NCBI GenBank assembly: GCA_903970565.1
Contig: CAJCJE010000381.1
Coordinates: 1 to 8,596, forward strand
Length of the DNA: 8,596 nt
Source of the DNA: Candidatus Melainabacteria bacterium
Lineage (GTDB): Bacteria; Actinomycetota; Actinomycetes; Mycobacteriales; Pseudonocardiaceae
Direction of reading: 5' to 3'
How positions within the stretch are numbered: position 1 is the stretch's first letter; every line of letters begins with the position of its first letter. The notes beneath the pieces are model-generated. The model saw only the letters and a list, made by a program, of their open reading frames with translations, was not told the DNA's origin and made no database searches. The translations under genes and the position numbers were made by a program. Of the stretch, positions 8,009 to 8,596 are shown piece by piece.

Positions 8009-8031
8009 GCTGACACGCCGTGCGTGTCGGC
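8009..8031. repeat. Imperfect inverted repeat in the HAD / Rv3235-like divergent gap
   Basis: GACACG (8012-8017) and CGTGTC (8023-8028) form a perfect 6-bp inverted repeat with a 5-nt centre; beyond one mismatched pair, GC (8009-8010) and GC (8030-8031) extend it. It lies within the 207-bp divergent gap (7927-8133) and could be an operator. Otherwise that gap shows AAGGAG at 8077-8082 without a start codon after it, a small CCCCG/CGGGG hairpin (8101-8115), and no clear promoter for the plus-strand gene. Confidence 0.3.
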
Positions 8032-8122
8032 TGATGGGGTGATGAATGTCCGGATTTGCCGAGTCGGTCCCTCTGTAAGGAGTCCGTACTCGTCAACCGT
8101 CCCCGGCCAGCGGGGTCACCCC

Positions 8123-8128
8123 GAGGAA
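8123..8128 (+). promoter_or_regulatory. Ribosome binding site of the Rv3235-like gene
   Basis: GAGGAA, 5 nt upstream of the ATG at 8134, is the best start-associated Shine-Dalgarno match for this gene. Confidence 0.55.
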
Positions 8129-8133
8129 GCACC

Positions 8134-8596
8134 ATGTCAGCAAGTGCAACGGCCGTCGCGTTCGACGAGTCGTCGATGTCGGCCCTGTCCTCCGTGCCCG
8201 GTCAGCCGATGGTTGTGGTTCGTCCGCTCGCGGATCTGCGTCGACCGGCCGTGTATCGGCGCGTCGAGGCTCGATCGCTGATCAGCCTCGTGCCGGCGGC
8301 CGACATCGAGGTGTCGAGGGCTGATCTCGCGCCACCGGGACGGGCGGAGTTGAGCCGGCTGCTGCGGCTGGTGTTGGAGGTGCTGGATCGGCGTCGGCCG
8401 GAGCGGCAGTTGGCGGACTGGCTGCCGGCGGCTGATCGCCGAATCCTGGTGCAGGAGGCCGAGGCGAACCCGGCCGGGCCTCGGCGGTTGCGGTCGGTGC
8501 GGCCGAGTGTGCCGGTGCCGGGGGTGGTGGAGCTGTCCGCGACGGTACAGATCGGGGCACGGGCGCGGGCCCTGGTGGGGCGGTTCGAGCTGGCCG
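8134..8596 (+). CDS. Rv3235-like (DUF6459-type) protein, N-terminal part
   Basis: The first 154 residues are visible before the right edge cuts the gene; the frame is open to the last base. The N-terminal 40 residues look disordered and poorly conserved. The recognisable part is a helix LSRLLRLVLEVLDRRRPERQ (73-92) followed by LADWL, then RLRSVRPSVPVPGVVE (118-133) and a strand-like stretch with RARALVGRFELA (143-154). This RRP-x-x-QL helix followed by a beta-rich tail resembles the actinobacterial Rv3235 family of unknown function; I recall relatives lying close to secA, which cannot be checked here. GAGGAA (8123-8128) lies 5 nt before the ATG and supports this start. Codons ending in A or T are somewhat more frequent in the first part than in neighbouring genes. 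No signal peptide or membrane segment is seen. The assignment is by pattern only. Confidence 0.7.
   Translation, partial: MSASATAVAFDESSMSALSSVPGQPMVVVRPLADLRRPAVYRRVEARSLISLVPAADIEVSRADLAPPGRAELSRLLRLVLEVLDRRRPERQLADWLPAADRRILVQEAEANPAGPRRLRSVRPSVPVPGVVELSATVQIGARARALVGRFELA

Noticed and set aside
7927..8016. 30-codon N-terminal extension of the HAD gene from a GTG at 8016
   Set aside because: No ribosome binding site precedes it, the added residues do not resemble a HAD N-terminus, and the downstream GTG gives the normal distance to motif I.
7919..8281. 120-codon plus-strand frame crossing the divergent gap
   Set aside because: It overlaps the HAD start and runs out of frame through the Rv3235-like gene, with no domain signal.

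Overview
This is a high-GC actinobacterial chromosome segment. GC-ending codons, GTG and TTG starts, actinobacterial DnaA-box 9-mers and the gene families present (DnaE1-type polymerase, WS/DGAT acyltransferase, DUF6912-like, Rv3235-like) fit an actinomycete. Family level, perhaps Pseudonocardiaceae, is an impression rather than something shown by the sequence. The window reads as ordinary core chromosome. I saw no insertion sequence, CRISPR array, tRNA, rRNA, phage gene or toxin-antitoxin pair.

Layout. (1) 1-2431, minus: the first 810 codons of the replicative DNA polymerase III alpha subunit (dnaE), cut off by the left edge. (2) 2432-2848: a non-coding gap. It holds the dnaE control region (ribosome binding site, a TTGACA -35, two DnaA-box 9-mers, an inverted repeat) and a perfect 14-bp hairpin that probably terminates the next gene. 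(3) 2849-4477, minus: pruA, the second enzyme of proline catabolism. Its 188-bp upstream gap carries palindromes and a direct repeat. (4) 4666-6608, minus: a probable two-gene operon of a WS/DGAT acyltransferase followed 32 bp later by a small DUF6912-like protein that starts with TTG. (5) 6643-7437, plus: a SpoU/TrmH-family RNA 2'-O-ribose methyltransferase, divergent from the acyltransferase across only 34 bp. (6) 7504-7926, minus: a very short, apparently capless HAD hydrolase, convergent with the methyltransferase. Its stop codon lies in a 15-bp tandem repeat that yields three in-frame stops. (7) 8134-8596, plus: the start of an Rv3235-like protein that runs off the right edge.

The genes do not form one pathway: replication, proline oxidation, neutral-lipid acyl transfer and RNA modification sit side by side. 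The only likely co-transcribed pair is the acyltransferase and the DUF6912-like gene. I found no convincing new multi-gene system. The best leads are regulatory: paired DnaA boxes abutting the presumed dnaE promoter, an extremely compressed divergent promoter at 6609-6642, and the triplicated HAD stop codon. All family names come from recognising motifs by eye, without database searches.
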